A stretch of 64,000 bases of DNA, from contig NZ_JBEQCT010000006.1 in NCBI RefSeq assembly GCF_046054155.1, positions 1 to 64,000 on the forward strand, read 5' to 3'. This stretch comes from Celerinatantimonas yamalensis (lineage in GTDB: Bacteria; Pseudomonadota; Gammaproteobacteria; Enterobacterales; Celerinatantimonadaceae). Shown here one piece after another: positions 1 to 8,439 of the stretch. Under the pieces are notes generated by a model. The model was not told the origin of the DNA and did not search any database. It was given only the letters and a program-made list of their open reading frames with translations. A program made the translations under genes and the position numbers. The first letter of the stretch is position 1, and each line of letters starts with the position of its first letter.

Positions 1-281
1 TCGAATTCTGTTAATTGACAGTGTTAGTCACTTACAAAATGATGATTTTTCTTAATACTTTGCGAATCATCTTCTGCGAGTGCCCACACAGATTGCTTGA
101 TAAATTGTTAAAGAACGTTGCTTCATTGAGCGTTATAACTCGTTGAAGCGGATGCGAATCTTACGCACCAGAGGAAACGATGTCAACGATTATTTATCGT
201 TTTTTTGTTTCCCGTTCATCCGGTTAAACCGTCTGAACCCTGAGTGGCTGTCGCTGTGAAGCGGTGTGCCGTCTCAGTGGT
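1..281 (-). other. 5' leader of an rRNA operon (boxA region)
   Basis: Read on the minus strand, this is the transcribed leader that precedes a 16S rRNA gene. The complement of 105-117 contains TTCTTTAACAA, the boxA antitermination element. It continues into TTTATCAAGCAATCTGTG and TGGGCACTC, which closely resembles the enteric rrn leader. The mature 16S 5' end must lie just left of base 1, because about 100 nt of leader remain after boxA. hemG lies upstream on the same strand, as in the E. coli hemG-rrsA arrangement. Confidence 0.85.
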
Positions 282-286
282 TGCGC

Positions 287-314
287 ATTATAGGGATAGC
301 TCGGTTTTACGCAA
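287..314 (-). promoter_or_regulatory. rRNA operon promoter
   Basis: On the minus strand a -35 hexamer TTGCGT (complement of 309-314) is separated by 16 bp from a consensus -10 TATAAT (complement of 287-292). The start-proximal sequence is GCGC-rich, as in stringently controlled rrn promoters. A/T-rich sequence directly upstream (about 315-420) with A and T tracts is placed like an UP element, possibly with Fis sites. The start site should be near 280. Confidence 0.8.
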
Positions 315-1108
315 CCCTTTTTTATGTTTTTTTGCGTTTTTTTCTAAAAAAAACAGTTTTGCGTTAAAAACAATCGATTTGATTGAAAAATAACAATAAA
401 AAAACAACTATCTTGCACAATCTGATGCAATAAGCCTTCACTTCGTCTTAATCATATCAGGATTTTTACTTTCCCAATGCCATCTGATAGCCAGATAGCG
501 ACGCTTGTCACAGTATCGGGGAAAATCATGGCTTCTGTGCTGCAATGAGGAACGAGGTAGTGTTACTTGAATGAAGGTGGGTATTTCGCTTCTATAAGAG
601 TTGTCCATCTAAGGGCAGGGCCTTGCTGCTGAATGATGCTCATGTAGAGTTGCGGATAAATTACCAATAACCAACTACATCGCCCATTCAAATTAAGTTC
701 AGCTGACGTAAATTCCACTGCGGCCCTATATCTAAATCCATGTCCTTATTTATATTAAGACGACCTTAAATAGATAAATATATCGCACCTTTGTGTAGGC
801 TGGGCAAAAAACACAGATGTGCTCACTTGATAGCCCTATGACAACGTTATAAACCGCTATTTTAGCCAACAAAGGCACTCAAGATGACATTGACCGCGCA
901 TTAGACTTGATGCTATTTCGTCCATGCGGGGTTCATGTTCAGGAATACAGTATGCTGTGGGGTATTTTTTTAACGCCCCACAATTGGCATCCGCACTGAC
1001 ACCAGACATGGCTTTTCAACAAATCAAATAGCCAACCCATTTGCCCTGTCGTTGTTGATTGTCTTTTTAATAAGAGGGGTTGGTACTACGATCAGCAACA
1101 GCAGCTAT
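315..1108. other. Non-coding stretch between the rrn promoter and hemG
   Basis: No convincing gene is seen. The left part (315-420) is the A/T-rich upstream region of the rrn promoter. At 956-982 the heptamers TGTGGGG and CCCCACA form a perfect inverted repeat around a T-rich 13-nt loop, placed where hemG transcription could end, although no clean U-tract follows. The rest (about 430-950) shows nothing recognisable. Confidence 0.5.
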
Positions 1109-1630
1109 CTATAGCTGGTTAAAACGCACTGCAAATTGCGCTACTTTTTGCCAATCAGTAAATTCAATGTCTTGGCTGCGATCAGTACTACCACCGGTCA
1201 TTTTCATAATCATCTGAATCAGCTTCACTTGCCACCAGTTGTAAACAGAGTAACGCAGCGCACCTGCAAACATCGCCCTTAAATTAGGCTGCCATGAGTG
1301 TGCTTTGGCAAATTTTTGCATATAGACGCTATTTTCTGGCTCATCTTTGTTTGGTTTGCGAGCAGTTAAGCAAACGCCGAAAAAGGCGCTAGGACGGCTG
1401 GCTAAAGCGCTTTGATAATGATCCACATAACGATGCACAACTGGGCGGAATTTCCCATAACGAATCGAGGCACCAATCAAAATCTTGTCAAATTGGGCAG
1501 GATCGGGCCATTGCTCTTGGGCACTGAGATCAGCCATAACAATATCGGTTTCACGCTGATCGGCTGCTATCGTTTCGGCTATCTTACGGGCTTGGCCTTC
1601 ACAGCTGGAATAGCAGATTAAAAGGGTCAT
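1109..1630 (-). CDS. hemG: Protoporphyrinogen IX dehydrogenase (menaquinone-dependent), HemG
   Basis: A 173-residue flavodoxin-like protein close to E. coli HemG (181 aa). It oxidises protoporphyrinogen IX to protoporphyrin IX in haem synthesis, passing electrons to the quinone pool at the inner membrane. The N-terminal FMN loop (LLICYSSCEGQARKIA) replaces the usual T/S-rich loop. The family blocks GASIRYGKF, SAFFGVCLTARKP and the C-terminal basic, amphipathic section ending MKMTGGSTD are present. It lies upstream of the rRNA operon on the same strand. In E. coli trkH separates yigZ from hemG; here trkH is missing and only about 40 bp separate the two genes. Confidence 0.93.
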   Translation of the reverse strand: MTLLICYSSCEGQARKIAETIAADQRETDIVMADLSAQEQWPDPAQFDKILIGASIRYGKFRPVVHRYVDHYQSALASRPSAFFGVCLTARKPNKDEPENSVYMQKFAKAHSWQPNLRAMFAGALRYSVYNWWQVKLIQMIMKMTGGSTDRSQDIEFTDWQKVAQFAVRFNQL

Positions 1631-1672
1631 GAATATCCTTAGCTTGTCTTAATTGTGTTCATAATGGCTCGG

Positions 1673-2281
1673 TTATTGGATAAATTCAATCTGGCCACTA
1701 CAGGCATTGGTGAGATGTTCAGAAAATGACGCCTGTTCGCTGCGCGCAACTTGCAGTTGCAAGGTCACCTGATCACTATAGGTGACATCAATCTGCTCAG
1801 CTTGATACTGGTTAATGAGTTGATTGACGATTCCCAGACTGTCAAAATCAAACCGCACAGTGATCTGTGTTTGGGCGATATAAGGCGTGCTCACCACTTG
1901 CGTTAAAGCTTGCGCCACACTGCTGCCATAAGCGCGAGCGAGCCCTCCCGTACCCAACTTGATCCCGCCAAAATAACGCACCACCACAGCACAAACATAC
2001 CCCAATCCACTGCCTTGTAGCTGCGCTAATATGGGTCGACCAGCCGTGCCGCTAGGTTCTCCATCATCACTAAAGCCCAACACTTGGGTATCCTCTGGGG
2101 AACCAGCAATAAAGGCCCAACAGTGGTGGCGAGCATCTGGGTAGCGCTGTCTGAGCTGCTCAATTTGTGCCATGGCGTCAGCGCGGTTACTGACGGGCAA
2201 TAGATAGGTGATAAAACGACTCTTTTTGATCGTTTGCTGGCACTCTACGGCGGCCTGCGGAACCGAAAACAGATGACTCAT
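1673..2281 (-). CDS. yigZ: YigZ, IMPACT family protein
   Basis: A 202-residue member of the IMPACT/YigZ family, with an N-terminal UPF0029 domain and a C-terminal ferredoxin-like DUF1949 domain. Diagnostic blocks are KKSRFITYL, DARHHCWAF, GFSDDGEPSGTAGRPIL and VVVRYFGGIKLGTGGLARAY. Its cellular role is not settled; the eukaryotic homologue affects translation through GCN1. I chose the ATG at 2281 because homologues begin about this far before the KKSRF block; an in-frame TTG at 2341 would add 20 unrelated residues. It probably shares a transcript with hemG. Confidence 0.9.
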   Translation of the reverse strand: MSHLFSVPQAAVECQQTIKKSRFITYLLPVSNRADAMAQIEQLRQRYPDARHHCWAFIAGSPEDTQVLGFSDDGEPSGTAGRPILAQLQGSGLGYVCAVVVRYFGGIKLGTGGLARAYGSSVAQALTQVVSTPYIAQTQITVRFDFDSLGIVNQLINQYQAEQIDVTYSDQVTLQLQVARSEQASFSEHLTNACSGQIEFIQ

Positions 2282-2505
2282 TGATACGGATTGAATGTTC
2301 CTTAAATTAATTTGCCAGATGCATCTCAACTCAATGCCCAAGAAAAATGACTAAATCAGGTTTTCACATACCAATTGGCGCTTTGTCGTACTGACCTTTT
2401 CTATCAACACAACAGGGGCTTGTTAGCCACAGCCTATCATAAACAAACGCGAATCTTGAGCTTATTCAGTCCACTTGCAATCGACTGCCTTATAGCTGAA
2501 GCGAC

Positions 2506-2545
2506 CAACAAACCATCGGTAAGATATTCGGCCAATGGTTTGTTG
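2506..2545. repeat. Perfect 11-bp inverted repeat in the pepQ-yigZ gap
   Basis: CAACAAACCAT (2506-2516) is matched by ATGGTTTGTTG (2535-2545) around an 18-nt loop. The 350-bp gap 2282-2631 that holds it has no supported gene. There is no U-tract on either side, so this is not a standard intrinsic terminator; it could be an operator or a transcript-stabilising hairpin. Confidence 0.5.
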
Positions 2546-2631
2546 ATAAGCACTTCAGATAAAGGAGAAAAAAATAGGAAAACTTTAGAGCACTTGGATC
2601 ATCAACGCAAGGAGTGGCTCGCTCAGCTAGA

Positions 2632-3930
2632 TCACAATGGCGAATCGGCGGTAATGCGCTCTACACCGTCGGCATTCACGATTAACGTATCGCTCAGAGC
2701 AATCCCGCCAAAACGCTGCAACATCTCAATCTGTGGCCAATTGAGTAGCTCAGCATAAACCGAGTGCTTGAGTTGCCCCAATCGATAGGGGTTAAAAAAG
2801 ACAGCCATATTGAGCACCAATGCTTGCTTTGGTTCCAGCGCACGGGCGGATTTATCGCTGCCATCAAAGCTCAGTTCACCGCCGGTTGGGTCCACCAACT
2901 GCGCCCCAGGATCAGGAAGACTTAAGCCCACTAGTTCATAGAGCGGGAGCGGTGACAGCTTATCAATGAGGCCACTTTGCACACACTCATTGATGTTTGT
3001 TTGTACTAACTCCCAATCCACCAGCCAGCGTGCTAGTATATTTTGATAACGACGTCGAATATCGGTCAACGGCCGCCCGAGACGCAACTGGGCAATTAAT
3101 TCGACCAGTAGGCCGTCAAACGATTGCACCATATCACTGTAATGCCCACGGCGAAAACCAAAGCATCGCCCTATCTGCACTTGATAACCGCGATATTGAG
3201 CCCCTGCATTAAACCATAAAGAATGACGGTTGCTCTCCGCCAACGGCCGATCGCCAATTGGCAACGGTTGACGACGCCCAATTTGTTGATTAAACGCCAG
3301 TTGTGCAGGTTCGTTTAAGTAGGGCCGCCCCAAAGCTTTTAAATAACTTAAATAGATGTCTAAGCCACTTGCGCCTTGAAAAAAGCGATCATGCACCTGT
3401 TGCATTCCACGTTTGGCCAACAAAGCGGCTTGCGACAAACAAAATAATTCATAATCGGTTTTATTGGCGCGGTGGTAGTGAAAATAGTGGATGGCTAACT
3501 CAGGATTGATCCACTCAAATCCAAGCGCTTGAGCAATATCCGGATGTGGGCCGAGATAGATGGCGCTATTTATTGGGTGCGGCAAGTATTGTTCAATATC
3601 GTGCGCGGAGCGCATCAGTTGAACGCTAAAACAGGGCCACCAATCGGCTTGCTCCCAACACGGCTGAAAATGCTCTTGCAATAGAAATAACTGAGGAGTC
3701 ATTTGACCATCAGTCACAATCCAAGCATGCTCGCAGTCAATACCCGCTAGCCATTGACGAAACATAGCGCTGGGGACAAAAGGTAAGGGTTGCTCAGCAA
3801 AGATTTGGTGCAGCGAGTGGCCAGCATGGATCACCAACAGTGAGCCGGACATTGCCTGTAACAACTTCGCACAACGCTGTTGCAGTTGCTCGATATGGGA
3901 TCGATATAATAAGCCATCATGCTCTTCCAT
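2632..3930 (-). CDS. PepQ-like Xaa-Pro dipeptidase homologue lacking the metal ligands
   Basis: A 432-residue homologue of E. coli PepQ (443 aa), in the PepQ genomic position (pepQ-yigZ-hemG-rrn). The amino domain and the pita-bread fold are recognisable (NAGAQYRGY, the C-terminal FGGIALSDTLIV). By eye alignment the five dinuclear metal ligands of PepQ (D246, D257, H339, E384, E423) correspond to N241, Q252, E332, N374 and S413. The HGIGHPLG block is lost. The reading frame is full length without stops, so this looks like a maintained pseudoenzyme rather than a fresh pseudogene. The ATG at 3930 has GGAG six bases upstream; a TTG at 3942 is less likely. Peptidase activity should not be assumed. 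Confidence 0.8.
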   Translation of the reverse strand: MEEHDGLLYRSHIEQLQQRCAKLLQAMSGSLLVIHAGHSLHQIFAEQPLPFVPSAMFRQWLAGIDCEHAWIVTDGQMTPQLFLLQEHFQPCWEQADWWPCFSVQLMRSAHDIEQYLPHPINSAIYLGPHPDIAQALGFEWINPELAIHYFHYHRANKTDYELFCLSQAALLAKRGMQQVHDRFFQGASGLDIYLSYLKALGRPYLNEPAQLAFNQQIGRRQPLPIGDRPLAESNRHSLWFNAGAQYRGYQVQIGRCFGFRRGHYSDMVQSFDGLLVELIAQLRLGRPLTDIRRRYQNILARWLVDWELVQTNINECVQSGLIDKLSPLPLYELVGLSLPDPGAQLVDPTGGELSFDGSDKSARALEPKQALVLNMAVFFNPYRLGQLKHSVYAELLNWPQIEMLQRFGGIALSDTLIVNADGVERITADSPL

Positions 3931-4195
3931 CACCAACTCCAATCACTCAAACAATGAATCAGGTTGTAAGGTTACGCGCTTTGACAATGGAGCACGTCCA
4001 TCCAACCACGGCAGTCGTCAATCAAACAGCTTACACGTCATTTGCCAACCATAGTGGATCAACGTCAATAATTCATCTTTTATCTGATGAATTTCCCACC
4101 AAAAGCGACTGCGTCAATAAATCATCAGAACGATGCCACAATGATAGACGCATGTTACAATTACTTCGTTTTGACAACGGTAGGGCTCAAGGATT

Positions 4196-4912
4196 ATGAC
4201 GCTACAAAAACAAATATTAGTTGTTGATGATGACCACGAGATCCTCAGTTTGCTACAGCAGTATCTGCATAAATCAGGTTTTGCAGTGATTACTGCTGGG
4301 GAAGGACAGCAAATGTTGGCTCATTTAGCATGTCAACAACCTGATCTGATTATTTTAGATATTATGTTGCCTGGTGATGACGGGTTCACCCTCTGTCGCA
4401 AGGTTCGCCAACATTCCAATGTTCCCATCATCATGCTCACCGCCAACTCCGATGAGATGGATCGCATTGTCGGGCTCGAACTTGGCGCTGATGATTATAT
4501 CGCTAAACCTTTTAGCCCTCGGGAATTGTTAGCTCGCATCAAAGCCTTACTGCGCCGCGCCGAAGTGACGGCCCAAGCGATGCTCCCGAGCCGCTACATT
4601 CGCTTTAATCAATGGCGTTTAGATACCCAAACTCAAAGCTTGCTACACGATAGTGGTGATCAATTCGAACTCTCCGGCAGTGACTACCGACTCTTACAAT
4701 TGTTTTTGCAGCATCCCAATGAGATCCTCAATCGCGATATGATAAGTGATGCCACGCGAGGGCGGGAGATCTTACCGATGGAGCGCGGAATTGATGTGCA
4801 AATCAGCCGCTTACGCCAACGTCTAGCCGATAGCGATAAGCATAAGCGTATTATTAAAACCATCCGAGGCAGTGGCTATACATTAGTGGCACAAGTTAGC
4901 TATGAACGTTAA
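4196..4912 (+). CDS. OmpR-family response regulator (GltR-like)
   Basis: A 238-residue response regulator. The receiver domain (residues 1-120) has acidic pocket D11-D13, phospho-acceptor D55 in LIILDIMLPG, and the K of AKPF. The C-terminal winged-helix OmpR/PhoB domain contains RGIDVQISRLRQRL and RTIRGSGYTL-like sequence (KTIRGSGYTL). AAGGA precedes the ATG. The stop overlaps the start of the following kinase by 11 bp, so the pair is translationally coupled. With the GltB-like binding protein downstream, the locus resembles the Pseudomonas GltR/GtrS sugar-sensing system; the ligand here is inferred only. Confidence 0.9.
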   Translation: MTLQKQILVVDDDHEILSLLQQYLHKSGFAVITAGEGQQMLAHLACQQPDLIILDIMLPGDDGFTLCRKVRQHSNVPIIMLTANSDEMDRIVGLELGADDYIAKPFSPRELLARIKALLRRAEVTAQAMLPSRYIRFNQWRLDTQTQSLLHDSGDQFELSGSDYRLLQLFLQHPNEILNRDMISDATRGREILPMERGIDVQISRLRQRLADSDKHKRIIKTIRGSGYTLVAQVSYER

Positions 4913-6341
4913 ACGCATTATCGATCGCCTTAAACCTACCTCACTGCTCTCTAGGATGCTGATTTTACTACTACTAGGGATCGCGCTAGCACAAGGGATC
5001 AGTAGCTTATTTTGGTCTTACCGATTTGAACAAACCGAAAACGAAGGACTAAAAGCCACGTCCCGCAATCTTGCCTTGAGCTTGGCATCCACGGTGCGTT
5101 TTTTTGAATCATTACCCTTGCAATATCGCCATATCGTGCTCAATCAACTCCGCAATATGGGCGGGACTCGCTTTTTTGTATCGTTGAACCGTGAGAAAAT
5201 CGATATCAACTCGATCCCTGCCAGCCAGCGTAAAGCGATCGTAATCAATGAAGTCAATAGCATATTGCATCAGCAACTTGGCCATATCGATCACATTTAC
5301 ACCGATTTTTCCGCAGCACAAACCTTAAAAGTGCTCAACAACCAAACCTTGATGACCGATTTACCCCGATCGTGGGCTCACTATACGCTGACTATGGAGC
5401 CGCTCAATCCGCCCATATTGGTGACCCAGATCGAGCTCAAAGCGCATGAGTGGATCTACTTAGCAGCTCTTCTGCCTGCGCCTTACATGACACTTGATGA
5501 GCCAAAATTTCCACCTCGGCAAATTCTTAATCTGATTTTGACCACCCTATTTTTGTGCCTTTTTACCTATCTATTAGTTCGCCGTCAAACGCGTCCACTT
5601 AATCGCTTGGCTGATGCGGCTTCGCAATTAGCACTACATCTATATCAACCACCGCTCACCGTTGAAGGCAGTAGCGAACTGGTACGAGCGACTCGCGCCT
5701 TTAATACCATGCAAGAGAAACTTAAACGCTACATTGAAGATCGCGAGCTATTGTTTCGTTCCATTTCTCATGATCTAAAAACCCCGATCACGCGTTTACG
5801 CCTGCGTGCAGAGCTGCTCGATGATGAACAATTAATTGAAACCTTCACCCGTGATTTAGATGAGCTTGAGATCATGGCTAAAGGTGCCCTACAAACCGTC
5901 AAGGACACCGATATCCATGAAAACTTGCAAGATATTGACATACAGGCCCTACTCAAACTGATTTGTGAAAGTTACCTCAATGAGGCCACTATCGAGGGTC
6001 AGCCCATACAACGTTATCATGGCAAGCCACTGGCCATGAAACGCTGTATTGGTAATATTGTCGACAATGGCATTAAGTATGGCAAACACCTAAACATCCT
6101 TATCGAGGACAGTGAGACATTATTAACACTCCATTTTATTGACTGCGGGCCGGGGATCCCTGAAGCGTTGCACAAAGATATCTTCTCACCCTATGTTCGT
6201 TTAGATAAAACCACTAGCGGTAACGGCTTAGGGCTTGGCATCGCCCGCAATATTGCCCATGCCCATGGCGGAGAAATCACCCTCGCTAATATGCCGCAAG
6301 GCGGTTTGAAAGTGACTCTAGATCTGCCACATATTCGTTAA
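4902..6341 (+). CDS. Membrane sensor histidine kinase (GtrS/EnvZ-like)
   Basis: 479 residues. TM1 spans about 18-38 and TM2 about 208-226, with a periplasmic sensor domain of about 165 residues between them. A HAMP linker follows (227-278), then a HisKA domain with H290 in FRSISHDLKTPITRLR. The HATPase domain has N-box NIVDNGIKYG, G1 DCGPGIP and G2 GNGLGLGIARNIAHAHGG. It partners the overlapping response regulator upstream. The gene ends 19 bp before the sugar-binding protein, suggesting one operon in which the binding protein may present the signal. Confidence 0.9.
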   Translation: MNVKRIIDRLKPTSLLSRMLILLLLGIALAQGISSLFWSYRFEQTENEGLKATSRNLALSLASTVRFFESLPLQYRHIVLNQLRNMGGTRFFVSLNREKIDINSIPASQRKAIVINEVNSILHQQLGHIDHIYTDFSAAQTLKVLNNQTLMTDLPRSWAHYTLTMEPLNPPILVTQIELKAHEWIYLAALLPAPYMTLDEPKFPPRQILNLILTTLFLCLFTYLLVRRQTRPLNRLADAASQLALHLYQPPLTVEGSSELVRATRAFNTMQEKLKRYIEDRELLFRSISHDLKTPITRLRLRAELLDDEQLIETFTRDLDELEIMAKGALQTVKDTDIHENLQDIDIQALLKLICESYLNEATIEGQPIQRYHGKPLAMKRCIGNIVDNGIKYGKHLNILIEDSETLLTLHFIDCGPGIPEALHKDIFSPYVRLDKTTSGNGLGLGIARNIAHAHGGEITLANMPQGGLKVTLDLPHIR

Positions 6342-6360
6342 GTTACATGAGGATATTCAA

Positions 6361-7629
6361 ATGGCGAAGTTGTTCGTATTGGCGCGTATTATTATCAGTT
6401 GTATAGCACTGACAGGATGTCTTACGCCCAACGCTTTTGCGGCCAAAGAGGTCGAAGTTTTACATTGGTGGACCTCCGGCAGTGAAGCCAAAGCCGTGAA
6501 CATTCTCAAAATGATGATGCGCCAACAAGGAATACAGTGGAAAGATTTTGCCGTTCCAGGCGGCGCTGGGGAGAGCGCAATGACGGTTCTTAAATCTCGG
6601 GCTATTTCGGGCAATCCGCCAGCCGCAGCACAGATTAAAGGTCCCGCTTTACAAGAATGGGCTTCATTGGGATTTTTATCCAATCTTGACGATGTCGCTC
6701 AGGCGCAGCACTGGGATCAGCTCATTCCAAAACCGATTGCGCGGATAATGAAGTATCATGGTCATTATATTGCTGTGCCGGTTAATATTCACCGCACCAA
6801 TTGGCTGTGGATCAATCGCAAAATATTTGCCGCTGTCCACGCCCAAGCCCCCACCACCTGGCCAGAGTTTTTTCAGGTTGCAAAAAAATTAAAAGCAGCT
6901 GGTTATGTCGTATTAGCGCAAGGCAATCAAGATTGGCAAAATACCACGTTATTTGAATCGATTGCGTTAACAACACTTGGCAAACAAGGTTATCGCCAAG
7001 CCTTCATCGCACTAGACCCGAAAACCTTAGATAGTCCAAAGATGGTACAAGCCTTTGAGCTTTTCCAAAAACTCCGGCCATACCTTCAATCACCTGACGC
7101 AGGACAAGCTTGGAATCAAGCCACCGCCGAAGTTATCAACAACAAAGCCGCAATGCAGATCACCGGTGACTGGGCAAATGGCGAATTCTTAGCAGCAGGC
7201 CCCAAAGTGACAAATAATATTGACTGTGTGCCAGTCCCTGGCACACAAGGTGATTTTATATACTCGGTCGATAGCTTTGCCATGTTCCAGCTGAGTGAAC
7301 CTGCTGATATTGGCGCCCAGCGTGCATTAGCCCGCACCATCATGAGCAAAACATTCCAGCGGCGTTTCAATCAGATTAAAGGTTCCATCCCAATTCGTCC
7401 CCATTTAAGCATGCAAGGGTTTGACGACTGCTCCCGTAAAGCTCACCGCGCCTTTGCCAAAAGCCTCGCCGATAAGAGCTTATTACCCAGTGTTGCACAT
7501 GGCATGGCCACCACCAGTTATGTGCAAAGTGCAATTCTCGATGTAGTCAATCATTTTATTAACGATCCTAGTGCAAAACCACAGCAAGCCGCCGCCAGAT
7601 TGATGCGAGTGGTACTAGCAGCCAGTTAA
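6361..7629 (+). CDS. GltB-like sugar-binding protein, without transporter subunits
   Basis: A 422-residue extracytoplasmic binding protein close to Pseudomonas GltB (glucose/mannose ABC uptake): VLHWWTSGSEAKAV, MTVLKSRAISGNPP, QIKGPALQEWAS and VPVNIHRTNWLWIN. The N-terminus is a secretion signal with a lipobox-like IALTGC (C20) and also a plausible signal peptidase I site near NAFAA (25-28), so it could be a lipoprotein or soluble. GAGG lies eight bases before the ATG. No permease or ATPase genes follow; the next gene is tusA after a strong hairpin. It may serve the two-component system as a co-receptor, or work with transporter subunits encoded elsewhere. Confidence 0.88.
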   Translation: MAKLFVLARIIISCIALTGCLTPNAFAAKEVEVLHWWTSGSEAKAVNILKMMMRQQGIQWKDFAVPGGAGESAMTVLKSRAISGNPPAAAQIKGPALQEWASLGFLSNLDDVAQAQHWDQLIPKPIARIMKYHGHYIAVPVNIHRTNWLWINRKIFAAVHAQAPTTWPEFFQVAKKLKAAGYVVLAQGNQDWQNTTLFESIALTTLGKQGYRQAFIALDPKTLDSPKMVQAFELFQKLRPYLQSPDAGQAWNQATAEVINNKAAMQITGDWANGEFLAAGPKVTNNIDCVPVPGTQGDFIYSVDSFAMFQLSEPADIGAQRALARTIMSKTFQRRFNQIKGSIPIRPHLSMQGFDDCSRKAHRAFAKSLADKSLLPSVAHGMATTSYVQSAILDVVNHFINDPSAKPQQAAARLMRVVLAAS

Positions 7630-7636
7630 TACAAAT

Positions 7637-7671
7637 GCGCTTCGATCAGTTAATTTTACTGATCGAAGCGC
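7637..7671 (+). terminator. 14-bp perfect hairpin after the binding-protein gene
   Basis: GCGCTTCGATCAGT (7637-7650) pairs perfectly with ACTGATCGAAGCGC (7658-7671) around a 7-nt loop, eight bases after the stop codon. No U-tract follows, so it is either a weak terminator or a 3'-end-stabilising structure for the operon upstream. Confidence 0.6.
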
Positions 7672-7717
7672 CAAAATAAGTACACTATTAAAAAGATGGT
7701 AAGTGAGTAACAAAGTG

Positions 7718-7969
7718 ATGACTTTAATAACCGATGATGCGACCCAAATATTAGATGCTCAAGGACTGCGATGCCCAGAGCCAGTCATGCTGGTTCGTAA
7801 ATCCATTCGAGCCTTGCAGCAAGGTGAGACCTTGTTGGTGCTCGCTGATGATCCGTCCACCACACGGGATATTCCCAGCTTTTGTCGATTCATGGATCAC
7901 ACACTTGAGCGCACCGAGGCAAGCCAACCTCCCTACCAATATCTGATTCGCAAAGGCCGCGCCAGTTGA
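7718..7969 (+). CDS. tusA: Sulfur carrier/sulfurtransferase TusA
   Basis: An 83-residue TusA. It relays sulfur from IscS to the TusBCD complex for 2-thiouridine synthesis at tRNA wobble positions. The hallmark LDAQGLRCPEPVMLVRKSI contains the active cysteine, and DDPSTTRDIPSFC and the terminal YLIRKG match E. coli TusA (81 aa) closely. I chose the ATG at 7718 because it gives the family's N-terminal length; an in-frame GTG at 7703 is an alternative. Confidence 0.93.
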   Translation: MTLITDDATQILDAQGLRCPEPVMLVRKSIRALQQGETLLVLADDPSTTRDIPSFCRFMDHTLERTEASQPPYQYLIRKGRAS

Positions 7970-8439
7970 TCACGGATCACCCAAACAAGAGTGAATACCC
8001 ACGGCAAATGATCTATCTATAGGTAGTGAGCCACTGATTATTGGTAATAAAGTCACCATTTTTTGTTGGTCAGCGGTATCGACAACGCCCACCAAAAGGT
8101 ATACTTGGCTCAAACCTGTTAGCAGGCTCGCTCAGCGCACGGTGAAAGCTCTACACACTGTTATGCTAGCGGTAATAGATGTGCTCAGCTTAGGGCATGT
8201 TGGGCTTAATGGTAGCCGAAACAAATTATCGTAAGTCGCTCTTAAAGTGCGTACTTTTTGATTGGACTCAAACGCTCAACGACATCTGATTCAACATCTG
8301 AGTCATTTGATGCCAATCGCCCCCTAAGCTCAACGCATTGAGCGACCGCCAAGGATGCGGCCGCAGACATCCGACTCATAGGTCGACAGATGCTGGTTTT
8401 AAAACAGCTTGAATTTCTAACATCGAGCGATTAATCGAC
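7970..8439. other. Non-coding stretch between tusA and glyQ
   Basis: About 470 bp without a supported gene. It must hold the glyQS promoter. Short direct repeats of CATCTGA are visible near 8283-8304. I see no tRNA, riboswitch or recognisable remnant. Confidence 0.4.

Noticed and set aside
2375..2758. 127-codon plus-strand reading frame overlapping the pepQ-like 3' end
   Set aside because: No family resemblance, and its second half is antisense to a clear coding region.
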